The notes beneath the pieces were generated by a model. It was not told the DNA's origin and did not search any database. It saw nothing but the letters and a program-made list of their open reading frames with translations. This document shows, piece by piece, positions 1 to 12,715 of a DNA stretch of 64,000 nt (position 1 is the first letter of the stretch; each line of letters opens with the position of its first letter). The DNA is taken from NCBI GenBank assembly GCA_020746105.1, contig CM036622.1, positions 37,983,477-38,047,476 on the forward strand, written 5' to 3'. The translations under genes were made by a program, and so were the position numbers. The DNA is from Trogon surrucura. Its lineage: Eukaryota > Chordata > Aves > Trogoniformes > Trogonidae.

Positions 1-1167
1 CTTTGAGAAATAACTCTGCCTATTTTACCCTATAAACAGTTCTGTTGAAAATCTGAAGCCTAAGATATTTTAAAAGCAAAATTATTAAAATAATTCCTTT
101 TAAAATTAATATTTTTTAAAATAAATTGTTCCTAACAAATTTTGTGATGAAGCTATGTTTTGCATTTTGTTTAAAAAGTCAACTACAAAGAGAAAGCACG
201 CAGCTCTAGCCCAGGCAGACAGGCACCAAGTTGTCAGGCAAATTACAGGTATCCCACAGCCTCACCAAAAAGGACAGTACAGGGGTCTCTCTTGCAAGTC
301 CAAGGAAAACTGTTAGCAATCCTGCCAGCTTAGGGGCACTGAGACTCCAAGAGCACATTTTTCGATTGTAACCCTTTCTCCATTAATATATCTTACTGTA
401 ACAAGTCAGGACTATCTCCAACCTATTAACTCAGACGTCTACTGTAAAATTCTCAACTCTTCTCTGAAAAATTCTATTAAGATGTTCAAGCTCTTTTCAA
501 CATCAGCAATACAGTGACAAGAACGGGCAGATCTAGCAAACCGAGCAGTTACAGCCACACAGGGCAATACGCAGCCATTTGTTTACAAGTACAGGTACAG
601 AGATGTCATGCAGTTTAGCTTCAGAAGAACTATTTTATCATCTTCTCTTGCAAACAACCTTTTCTTCCAGCTCCTTGCTCACTGCATATACCATTTTCCA
701 TGTTTCAGCCATGAATCCCTTAGCTCTTCAATGTCAGACACCAAAGTTAGCCAGTCGATGGCATTGCAGTGTTACTCCATTCTCATTGCTGAGAATTGCA
801 TGGTCTGATAGCAGGCACCAAATAGAAAAGAGAAGTGGAGCCTGAGCAAAGGGAAGTAAAATGATTTTTCTGCTGGAAAAACCAATCTTGATGATTGGGA
901 AGAGCAATTAGTTTTCTTTTTAAAGTTATGTTTCTGAGCAGAGCAGTGTTTTATAAATGGCGTGACTCTAGCTGCGGGAATCTACAGCAACAAATGCTAA
1001 GAAAACATGAGCGAAAGAGAAATATTTCTGAGAGATAATAGATCTATTTACATGGCAACTTCTACTCCCATTTGAAGGTGAGCACAGAGCTGAAGACATG
1101 CAGAGGTGAACACTGGGATATCTACCCCTGCCTTGTGCTGGTGCCACCCATCCTGTCACCCCTCACA

Positions 1168-1541
1168 CACAGAATCACAGAATCACAGAATGTCAGGGAT
1201 TGGAAGGGACCTCAAAAGATCATCAAGTCCAGTCCCCCTGCCAGAGCAGGAACGCCTAGATTATGCTACATAGGAACATGTCCAGGCAGGTCTTGAATGT
1301 CTCCAGAGAAGGAGACTCCACAACCTCTCTGGGCAGCCTGTTCCAGGGCTCCGTCACCCTCACTGAGAAGAAGTTTCTTCTCGAGTTTAAGCGGAACCTC
1401 TTATGTTCCAGTTTCAGCCCATTACCCCTTGTCCTATCAGTGGTTGTCACCGAGAAGAGCCTGGCTCCATCCTCGTGACACTCACCCTTTATATATTTGT
1501 AAACATTAATGAGGTCACCCCTCAGTCTCCTCTTCTCCAAA
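1168..1541 (-). mobile_element. CR1 non-LTR retrotransposon fragment (3' end, - orientation)
   Basis: Starts with three CACAGAAT octamers (the CR1 tail read in reverse), then the characteristic GATTGGAAGGGACCTC and CAGCCTGTTCCAG blocks. On the - strand it encodes the C-terminus of CR1 ORF2 with [23 protein letters not shown] and WNRLPREVV. 5'-truncated, as most CR1 copies are. Shares the variant GCCTAGATTATGCTACA with the copy at 21229-21331, so both belong to one subfamily. Confidence 0.95.
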
Positions 1542-2141
1542 CACACCGAATATGATACCACAGAAATGCATTTCTCTGTCATATGAATAATTGTGCCTTA
1601 GTTTTACATAGTAGCATGGTCTGCATTTGCATTTAGGAAAGCTTAAATGGGAAAAGTTATCTGGCCTTTTGCACAGAAAAGTTATTTTGTCTTAATGCAA
1701 CAAAAACATATTTGTGATATTTAATCTTATATAAGGATTATTTTGAATTAGCCAGAAAGATTCAAAGTTTATATATTCTTTTACAAAATATAGAGATGTT
1801 TTACTCTGCTGGCTTAGAGCAGCTGAAGGAACAAGCATAATGACATTTTCAAGAAGAAATCTGGCTTATATGTAGAAGCAAGGTAAAAGGTGACAGGAGA
1901 TGTGAGTTCTCTTTCTCAAATTAGAGAAAACATTTGAAAATATATGCCTTAAACTCTCTACTTTTACGCTTGCTGATGGAATTCCTGATAGAATTGGAGT
2001 CCTGCTACTACCCTCCAAAAGATCAATATTGGAGTTGGTAGGAATTTTTCTGGTAAAATAGCTTTCTGTCACAAATATGTCAACTGCTCATAACCAAACA
2101 GCGCAAAAAAATAGATGTGCTTCAATAAAGATGACTATGCT

Positions 2142-2187
2142 GGGGGGAAAAGAAAGAAAAAAAGAAAAAAAAAAAGAGAGAAAGGGA
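2142..2187. repeat. Purine-rich simple repeat
   Basis: Run of G and A only (GGGGGGAAAAGAAAG, then A-rich, ending GAGAGAAAGGGA). Confidence 0.9.
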
Positions 2188-4929
2188 TTCAGACCTAATA
2201 TTTTCATCCTAGCCTTTTTGTTCTCAGATGAATGGCCAAAATACTGTGTTTTCATCATTCTGAAGTGAGCAAGATCAGAAACAGAATTGCAAGGGGATAG
2301 GCTGTGCCCCTCTTTTTGTGTGTGGTGTGAATTTTACTTTTAAACCTGAGATGGAGGATAAGCCTCCCCTTTCATGCCCCCATTCATATAACATTTATGT
2401 CTGTTCTGAGAGAGAACAACTCTGCTGTTTTTCTCATTTCTCCAGTTCGAAAGCAGGACATACTTGGGTTCATCCCCATGTAGGACAGGTAATCCAGAAA
2501 ACTCTTCCAAGGAGACTGAAAAACATTCCTTGTTTGGACTTGTTTAATAGTACTAGCAGCAAAAGAGCATTTTCAGAGTCTTAAAAAGGTGTTAAAAATG
2601 TCCTTTCACAGCCATAGTGAAAAAAAGCTTGACAGTAACATAGGTACCTTCACAATTAAAAACATCAGCAAAACTGTAGCTAAAAGTGTTTCAAGTTCAG
2701 TTCTATCAAATGTTAAACTGCAAACTATACAAATGCATCTTTAATAGCCAATGGCTTGCTCTTTAACTGCTTACCTTCTGGCTCATTGATGCAGACACAT
2801 AGTGAGAACAAGGCATATTAAGGCATTTCATGTAATTTTTTCAAGTCATCAATGAAATTTAATTCTCTTTTACAACTGGAACTTTCCATAGTGGTAATAC
2901 CAGCAGTCATATGGTCTTAACAGACATAAACAATGTGAACAGCTATCCTGAGGGAACTGTCAAAATGCAATTGTAAACCAACAAACATGTCTGGAGCCTT
3001 TTAATGCAGTTATATGTGACACTAAGAATCTAGGTGTTAAAGGTGAAGAGACATGTTGAATGATTTAGGCGCAGAAACTGAGGGATATTGAATTGTGGCT
3101 CTATTCAAAAGTCAATGTTTATTACACAGAAAAATGAGCTGTGATGTGTACCATCATATTAAATGCAGAGGAGGCAGAAATATTCCCCAAGATCTTACAA
3201 ATTTTTCTCATTTTAAAATTAACCCTTTTAAGGTCAAAGGCTCTGAGATCTCAGAGAAAACCAACAGTGGAAGAAACTGGAGAGATCTTTAAGACAACAG
3301 AATAAAAAGAAGAAGGGGGCTATGTACTAAAGGCAGATATATAGATATATAAAATAAATAAACATGGCTAAACTCAGTATTTAGGACTGCAAAATCTTTG
3401 CAGACTTGGACTGATAGAAAAGGTGTAGGGGAATGTAAATATCTTAGGTTTAATTATGAGAAACATGAACATCTGCAGGTCATTTTTTGCTGTCTAAACA
3501 TGAACTTCTAATACTAGAGAAACAAACAAACAGAAAGGTTAGAAACTTTCATAGTGGTTTTGTCTGTACTTTACTGTATTCTTGTCATCAAAGCTAAGGA
3601 TCTGAGCTGGATGAAAAGAAAGGGGGAGGAGAAGGGAAGGTACAAAAAGATGAAACAATTAGCCTCGCTGTACACATGGACCCCCAGCTTCCAGTGCCTT
3701 TAAGAGGAAAGATTACACAAAGGAAAAAAAAAAAAATATATTCAAGGACAAGAGATTTAGAAAAAGTGAATACTGTTTGTGTTCAGTTTATTATGAGGGC
3801 AAGAACTAAACCTTTGGTCTAAGGCATCTAGGAAATCCTCCTTGTCAGCATCTAGTGATTCTCAGACATCTGAAATGCAGATGATAAAAAGAGATATAAA
3901 ATGAGAGTATTCTGAGGAGATGAGGAAATAGATTTGTCATGAAAAAAACACATTCAAATGTGCTGGAGCACACCTAAAATGCAAATTTGTTTTCAGGAGA
4001 GGAAGTTATTTGAAATATTTCATATTTTAGCTACTATTACTCAATTGTGCCTACATTTTTATATCACGAATGAGACCTTTTTCTTGTATTTGCTCCCGCA
4101 GTTACAGAAAATATCCCAGTTTTAACAGTCTGCCACAAAAATACACTAGGGGCATAGGTTTAACCTAAATGAAGCACCTTTCCTACAGCGAGATGCCAAG
4201 TTGATTTACATGCTCTTGCATCAGATGCCTGATGGCAAAGCACAGACAGCTCTAATCCGAAACCCAAGAGCTATTTAACAATGCACGTTGATACTAAACC
4301 ATACTCCAAGCCTTGAAGGTGAGAATGTTTTATCCAAATCCATTTCTAGAAATTTCTGGACAGCATAACACATACCTACAATATTTTATAGCATATTCCT
4401 ACACCCTCAAAACTGTAGGACTAGAAGCAGCCTAGACCTAACACCTTGTCTTTAAGTTACCAAAACCAAAGCAAGCTTTCATGAACATATTAAACTGCAC
4501 CAAGTACTTTATGCCGCTTTAATGTAGATCTGATATATTCTGTAAATGTTCATCAGTTTGGTTTCCCAGTGAAAGCTCTGAGCTCTGCTTTGCCTTGCTC
4601 CCTCCCTGTTCTTGACCCATGTGTTCACTAACTCACAAGTCAGCTGGTAGAGGAGTCAGCAGTGCCTTCATTAACACTTCTGTATCAAAAAAAAATCTCT
4701 GTAAGTTTCATCTGGCTCTTATGAGGTCAACTAAGTGTTGGAGCAAATCGTATCACTAGACTGGGAATCTAACTCTCAAATCCTGAGAAAAATGTTATCA
4801 TTAGTAACATTATCAGTTCTAATCATAATTCCTTCCTGGGTATTTCACTTAAACTGTAGTTTTTAAAATGCTTTTGCTTACATTTAAAGAAAAGACTGCT
4901 GCGCTTCTTCCAGCACCTACTGCGTATGT

Positions 4930-4947
4930 AAAAAAAAAAAAAAAAAA
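4930..4947. repeat. A18 homopolymer
   Basis: Eighteen consecutive A, with no retrotransposon body recognised on the left. Confidence 0.95.
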
Positions 4948-6697
4948 GCACACAAAGTTTTAATTAATAAATGAATTTTGCGGGCATTCAATTGCATTGA
5001 AAACCAGTTTTCATCCTGTATCTGCACAATCAAACACAGGTGCATTTGGGAGTATTTGTACTGCTGACTCTTTGGCATCTTCAAATAAATTGTTCATGGT
5101 CCAGGTACTCAGGAGTAAAGTTTACACAATTAAATTCTAAGTGGAAGAAGCAAGCAAAGCTTGACACCTGCTATATGACGGTTTTAAAAATATATCTCTT
5201 TGAACCTGAAGTCCTGTCTGCACTAGGATCATTTGCTTAACAGCCAGGATGCTAGATCCTAAGTCACTCAAACACACATGAAAATATCCTGTACCCTCAG
5301 ATATCTGCATGGTTTTGTACATAAGACAAAAGCTGTGTCCTGGGCTTATATTACTTTGAGAAGCGTTACAGGAGGATTTGATCATCACCCAACAATTTTC
5401 AAAAGTAAGCAAAAGTGATTATCAACAGACGGCTTTTAGTAAAATATGTACAAGGGACATGGGGAATGTGAGTTCAGCAGAGTACTTAAGCAAGTGCTTA
5501 AATTAAGACAGGTAGCCCGTTGTCTTCTGCACGACCATGTTTAACTGCCTTTTTGAACTCATGCCTACACAGCCATCAACGTACAGCACTTTTAACCAAA
5601 CCTGGCAAAACACTTTCCCATAGCAAGCAACAGACAACACAAAACTCGGTGAAGAAAAGCCATCGGCTTGTTATGAAGGAAGATATGGCAGACAGGAGAA
5701 TATCTGTAATTTCAGCTCTGAATGCCACACAGCACTGCAACGTCTCCTTCTGAGACAAGCAAAGATCCAGCCTTCAGGAGTCTGATCTACTTTCTCCTTT
5801 GGTTGGGGTGGTCAACCAAATGTCACCAACCTAGTTTAGCAGGACAACACAAGTTGTACTGAGTGGTAATAAGACACTAAAAAATGTGGAGTGACTTTAT
5901 TTTCAAAGCAGTTGAAAAGGTACTGTTTGAACGCAGCACTAAGCATAACTAATTTATTCCGTTAGTGTCCTCAAGCTGCCAAAGGCATTTTAAAAAGAAC
6001 CCCATCTAAAATGTATCTTTATCGCAAAATGTACCAGAGTGATCTAATTGGGCAACAAAAGGAGCAAAAACAGTGCAAGAAAAGAATATTTCTGTTGCAG
6101 CACAATAACAAAGCTGTAGGTAATGCATTTTCCTATCAGTTTCAGCCTTAATAGGTCAGTACGACCACTATCACACTAAGCTTCAGCTTGCTGTATCAAA
6201 AAAATTAGAACAGACAGGCACCACTTTAAGGCAGTTGGTACAATTTACCTGGACTTAATAGGGTCTTCTTGTGGGAGGATGGCTAGCAGTATAAACAGAT
6301 ATTTTCACCTCTCTTTTGGGTGCTTCACAATATCGGCTGCTTTCATGATACTGGCCATACAGATATTTAGCTTGCTCAGAACAGTTCTTAAGTCTTTTTT
6401 GAGTATAATATGGCAGTCTTGATTCTATTAAGTATTAGTAGGTGTTTTTCAACGTTCCTCTGGTTCAGACACAGGCAATGACATTTTTTTTTCCAAGTTT
6501 TTCATGGTTGATTGCCCTCTGCTCTATTTTATGTGCAGATGTATTTTGGAGCTGACCTGCTGTGTACTGGTTCTGCTGCATTCCCAACACAAAGACCGAC
6601 AGAGCTCTACTGGCCATGCAGCAGAGCACCTTCTTTCCTAGACAAAGTAGTTATTTAAGGCAACTTAGACAAATTAGCAACAAATGCCCATTTTTTT

Positions 6698-6720
6698 TAC
6701 AGAATCACAGAATCACAGAA
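6698..6720 (-). mobile_element. CR1 tail octamer remnant
   Basis: Only ACAGAATCACAGAATCACAGAA is present, with a T run on its left and no recognisable CR1 body on its right. It is either an extremely truncated insertion or an eroded copy. Confidence 0.55.
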
Positions 6721-9700
6721 CACTATGTTTTCCAGTAATTTAAGGGACATTTTAATGTCAGTGTAAAGGTGTCCTTGTTAAAGGAGGTATACACTTCCCA
6801 GGGTCCCTGTGGTAGGTGGTAGGACTGAGAGGAAGCTATGACCAGGATCCTCATCATTGTCACTGGCTGGAAAATTGCGATGCGTCAAGCAATGAGCATT
6901 GACTATGGCTGAGTCTAAAACTCTGGCATGTAACATCGTTTCTGTGTCGTGTGTATTCTCCCTAATTTAACAGAGGAAGCCACAATTCGACAGAACACAA
7001 GTAGCTGGATCTGGCTCTGCATATTTCTAGCAAACTGGCACTGATGTTTCAGACAACTATATCAACTATTCATACGATATTAACATTTCTGAATCGAGAG
7101 CTTCTCAAACAGGAAACAGATTTGTAAAATGTGCCTATTACCTCTGATTAATTGGTCCCATTTGTTTTGATCAGAAAACAATCTCTCTGCAAATATGGGT
7201 TTCCATATAAGATTGTTGTCACTGGTACAAACAAGAGAGAAAATTCCAGTAAGTACAATTTTCACATCCATTTGCACAGGTGTAACTTATTATACAATCT
7301 GCATGACAATATAGGAATTCAGACGTCCAGCTTCTGCAAGGCAAATAAATCAGCAGGTACAGTGTCCCAAGTGCAGTGTCTGAGATAATTAATATAATAT
7401 TCAGAACAGCAAACTGTAGCTTTGTCTTCTAAAATGAAGCCATTCTGATTTATCTATCACTGAAAGAGAGGAAGAAAGCACTCCCATTCATAACAGGAAT
7501 ATTGTTGCATGAGACTTGGCATGTTGTCCAACATAAGCAAGGCAATAAATCCAAGAACACAGAAGCCAAATTTTTAAAGAAAGAATATTTTCAGCTGAAA
7601 GAGAACTGTCCTTGACTTTCTTCATCTGGATGTAAAACTAAGATTCAACTTCAAATGTGAATAGAAAAAAAAATGTACCTATAAAAGAACTGTAGCTCTG
7701 GTCTGGGAAAACAAAACAGGAGAAAAATGAAAAATCTCTCCCTGTGAGATTTTGCAATTAATGGACTTTGTTTCAGGATACAAGGGGCTATTGTCAGCTC
7801 ATAACCTAGACAAAAATTAACCAGAAAAGTTTCTTTTGATGCCTGCTCCTGTCTTTGTGCATGTGCACTTCTGTGCATGAGAATGCATGTGTGGCTTTCA
7901 GTACTTTGCTACGTTTTAGCTTCTCTTTTTCTTCTTTTTTTCCTGGAAGATCAACACAAACAAGGGAAGACTGACTAATGTACCTCATGCTAAAAGTTCC
8001 TCTCCAGGGGAAAATGCCTTTGCCCACACAGCACACCATTAAAAGCTGTGAGGCTCCACATGGGAGCACGGGAATTCCCACATGCAACAGCCTGCAGGAT
8101 TAGGAGAATTATTGCTACAAAATGTTGTGTAAAGCAGGCACTTGACTAAAGAGAAAAAAATTATAGGTTTAAAAACTCAAGAAGCTCCTTCTAATGGCAA
8201 GATGGAACATATTTTTTCTTTGTCCTGTCCTTCTCCCATGAACATTCAACATGAGAAAATCCCTTGTATTTGTTTGCCTGATCTCCAGTTATTCTTGAAG
8301 ACTTGTCAGTTTTTTCCTTTCCCCATGACTACATCAATTCCTGCATGGTATGAACAAGGCAGAGAGGAAACCTTTGTACTTTCAGAAGTGGATTCCTGTG
8401 CCTGTTAGAAATTTTGCTACTGAGGAATTATGCAGGAAAAAGGTAAATCCAGGTCATCTTCACTCCAGAAATCCCCAGCTGCTGTGATAGCCCCTGGAAG
8501 TGGCAGTAGTCAGCCTTGAAATTTCTACAGTTAAGTAATATGGTTGGAAGCAATGCCATCTACTATACAGTTGGTATCATACAAATTAATACAGTGTAAA
8601 TTTTGCTACTCTGCTGCTCACCCCAGTAGCACTTTCTTTCCCTTTCAGAAAAGTAGCTGTGCTGATCAATAACTAGAAAATCTGTTAGAACCAGAGAAAA
8701 TTGTTTGCCTTGTGAAAACTGGTTCTCTCATGTAAACATTTGCTTTTAAATAGCATGAACTGCAGCTGCATCCTAGAGCGAGCAAGCCAGCAGAAATTGC
8801 ACACCCTAGTTTGACTTGAAAGGGGCAGTCATTTCTGCTTCTATCAATCAGCCTCAAACTTGACCCCTCTCCCATCCAACTTATGGTCAATGCCAAGGGA
8901 CTGCAGGATCAGGATCATTAAGCAGTGCTGAATGGACAAGTCCTAAAGCGAAGCAGAGGGACAGGCAATTGTAGGCGGAATGCAGTAGATTTATATCCAC
9001 TAGGTAAAAGAAAAATGACTCTTAAATGGGCTGGAGCAGCTGTGAAACCAGTCTGCCACAAACATGGATGAAGCACGGGAATATCAGAGAAGACCCTCTT
9101 TGCCATCCAGCTCAAAAAGCAATTACCATAGATAAAAAGCAAGTTCCTGGGAGGGCAGGCAAACTGACAGGGCTCAATTCTTAAATAGCAATCTGATCTC
9201 AGGGGAGCTTCCAGGTCACTTACAGACCTACCATCACAGCAGCTTTACTGGATGAAAATATGACAGCAAAGTAGCAGTGGGAGAGACTGTCCCTCCAAAC
9301 ACACTGATGCTGTTCGGAAGGAGAGACATTAAAGAGAGGATTCCATATGGAAATTACCATTCTCAATGCAGGTGTTAGGGAAAAACAATATAGTCAGGGT
9401 TGGTAAGTGTGAGCTTCAGCTTTACAAAGAAGAAGTAAAACTCTCAGGCATTTCAATTTTTAATCAAATACCCTTTTAGTGTGCTAAATCTGATCAAGAT
9501 TAGTGTTTGGTAGTTAATTTCACGGATCAGAAAAATTGTTGCATAATCTCCCAAGCACAATTCTGTAAGGCCTAAAGCTTAATTATGTTTTTGCCCTGAG
9601 TACAAACTAATATTATTTTTTTAATACAAGAAGAAATAATAATATCTTACATTTTATGGGGAGACATCTATTCAGTCTAGTGTTGTGCATTGTTTTGTAT

Positions 9701-12462
9701 CAAAATAAAAAAAAGGAAAAGATCAAGGTTGAAGTTCAGGAGTTAGAGGAAGACTGAAGTATCTTTCATTTCTCTAAAAGAAAGTTTTAAACCATGTGTC
9801 TCATGAGTCATGACAGAGAGCAAAAACTGAGAAAATAGAGCAGAGCAAGAAGCTGGACACCGAAGCATGGAAAGATGTATGCTTAGTATTACTTAGAGAG
9901 ACAGGTGAAAACTATGGGAAAGTGAGCAAGTGAGAATAAAAGATCAAGAAGATGCAGTTAAAGCTGAAGTGGTAGCAGATGGCCTTACTGCAAGAAAGGA
10001 AAATAAAGCAACTTTACTTGTAAAAAAATATAGACCAAGACTGTAAGTTGAAAAAAAAAAAGCCATCACAAATAACATTTCTGGGATGTGGATGGCTACA
10101 GACAGAACTATTGAAGTTTTACTCAATGGGGAAATGGTTAAAGGCATTGTGTGATAATTCTTTTGCTGTCTGCATAGTTCTTTGGATCAGGCTAGATGAT
10201 AGTGCAAAGTACGGGCAAGTTAAGGCATGCATGGATGCATCGTGATCACTAGGGGTAACCTAGATAGTATTAATAAGTACAAATACGTGAGCTTTCCTTG
10301 GTCTAGCATTAACCAGTTTCAGATCCATCTGTTCCATTTTGGATAGCAGCCTGGATGTTTCATGTTAACTTCATATGCTTCTAAATTGCCATTGGTTCTA
10401 TCTTCTATTAAATAACGTTCATAATTCAACAGCCGTCTGGACAGAACAGTAGCTATGTTCTCCTTTTTAATTTCAAAAAAGACTACTCAGAAGACGGGGC
10501 ACAGAAGACCTGCTCCTGTGCCACTAAAGTCTCTCCTAGGTTTAAAGAACACTACTTACAGCATCTTTCTGTGCTCAAATTAGCAGAGAAACACATTTAA
10601 ACACGAAAGAAATGTGCTTTAAGCAAACAAGCCAAAGGTTTGTAAGCCAAATTTTATATTTTCTTAAGCATAAGCATTCTCGTAACCACCAAAAGGCCTT
10701 TCCCAAGCAATGGAAATCTGAGGTTATAAAGGACAAATCTTGTTTGCAACAAAGAAATGGGAGGTACGGAACTGATTTAGGGAGATGAGATTTTATCCAG
10801 TGAGTTAATGGGAAAATAAAACAGTCTCACCTCCCTTTACACATTAGTTTGAGCCTGTAGAGCCATCTCCACTTCAATTCCCCTCATTAAGGAGTTTTCT
10901 CATTCTCAGTTTCTCTCATTAAAGACATAAAGTTTAAAAGGTGGTAACTAACTGAGGAAATGGTATTTGTACAGTGAATTGAAATCTAGCGGCCTCAAGT
11001 TTTGCCCTCAATTACATCCACATGAAGATATTCCTAACTTTGATACTAGTTGCAAGCACAGACGGCATCAAAGTCATTTATCTGCAGCTCTTGGGATTAT
11101 CAAAAGAATAAAGGTAAAGTGGCAGGCTGAAGTGCGCACTCTTGGTTTACTTGTGTGAAATAAGCTTGAATTTTGTGCAACTGAATGAAGTCATCCTACC
11201 ACTAAGCTGGAAAAAAAGCAGCTGTTGTTTCCAAAATTCCTCCACATAGCACTATAAAATGATGTTGAAGTCAGTAACAGTCAGTGAAACAGTAAAAGTC
11301 ACTCTAATATTTTTTGTTGCATCTGTAAAAAAACCCACCTTTATTTCTTGAAAGAGATGGAGATATTTGTTTGGGAACCTTTTGCTCTCAACCAGCAGCC
11401 CATGACAAATTATGCAGATTGTGCCATCGTCCTATCTTCCACTCTATCAGTGCAACCCGAAACTTCATTCTGCTCCTTCTTCTGTTCCTCTACTGTGTAA
11501 TCATCAACAGTAAGAGACCTGCAGTTTAAGATTACATGTGACTAGTAAACCTGTCATTTTCTTAAAAAATGTCTCCATAGTCACTTGTCCTCTGCATCGA
11601 GCAGATTTATGTGCACGTCTGAGAAAATTCCTCTTAACTCATAAAGCGAACATGCTTTTTTTTTTTCTGAAAATACCTCAGAACCTTACAGACTCCCAGG
11701 AATTCTTGTCTGCATACACTTCTTCGGGAAAAAAAAAATTTAAAAAAAAGATATTTTTCAGATCAAACAAAAGCCTAAAAATACTTACCCTGCTAAAATA
11801 TTAATCAACAAGATAACAGGAGAGGTACCATCATATAAACTGCTTAGAATTTCTAGCCCAGTCAAAGGAAAAACAGATGAAAGTGCTGAGAGAATTTTAT
11901 TCAATGGCTGGAAAGCTATGGCTTATTCTAGAAATGCTTGGTCCTCTGATCTCTCTCAGTTATAACAAGTAACTTATTTTCTTCTGCATTATTTTCATGT
12001 ATTTTAAGCAGGCATTAATTCCAAATATAAGGAGAAAAATGGAACTTTGAAATAATATTAAAGCTGAATTCTGCAAACTCTGTTAATGATCGGCCTAGAT
12101 TGGCTATTTCTAAATACCCTCCACTAACTCAAATAATAACTAAGAATGTAAGATTAAGTAGGTCTTTAGTCAAAGTCAACATTGTTCTGCCTTTTGCCTC
12201 CAGAAAACTGTAACTCTTCAGAGACATATTTACTTTTGCTGTTAATGAATAGCTTTGTGTTATTTCTAGCTAGTATCTATGTATTGCTTACTTCCTTTTT
12301 TTTTTTTGTTCCTGGGAGTACCTGCAATTTAACACTCAGACAAATATCTACATGTGCAGCACATAGAATGGTTCCAGAACAGACATTGTCATCTTCCAAT
12401 AACACTAACACCCTTCCTAAACAAAAAGATACACCTGAAGCACCTTCCAAACAGTCATGGTT

Positions 12463-12681
12463 CACAGAATCACAGAATCACAGAATGTTAGAGGTTGGAA
12501 GGGACCTCAAAGATCATCCAGTCCAACCCCCCCGCCAGAGCAGGATCACCTACAGTAGAGCGCACAGGAACACGTCCAGGCGAGTTTTGAATGTCTCCAG
12601 AGAAGGAGATTCCACAACCTCCCTGGGCAGCCTGTTCCAGTGCTCAGTCACCCTCGCAGTAAAAAAGTTTTTCCTCATATT
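12463..12681 (-). mobile_element. CR1 fragment (3' end, - orientation)
   Basis: Begins with CACAGAAT octamers followed by GTTGGAAGGGACCTCAAAG and CAGCCTGTTCCAGTGCTC. On the - strand it encodes the last part of ORF2. The 5' truncation point abuts an exact 17-bp tandem duplication (12682-12715). Confidence 0.95.
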
Positions 12682-12715
12682 GATTTTAAAAAAATACTGA
12701 TTTTAAAAAAATACT
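12682..12715. repeat. Exact 17-bp tandem duplication
   Basis: GATTTTAAAAAAATACT occurs twice head to tail, directly at the truncated 5' end of the neighbouring CR1 copy. Confidence 0.95.

Noticed and set aside
12182-12700. 172-codon + strand frame
   Set aside because: Its C-terminal half is antisense CR1 sequence and its start is not ATG.
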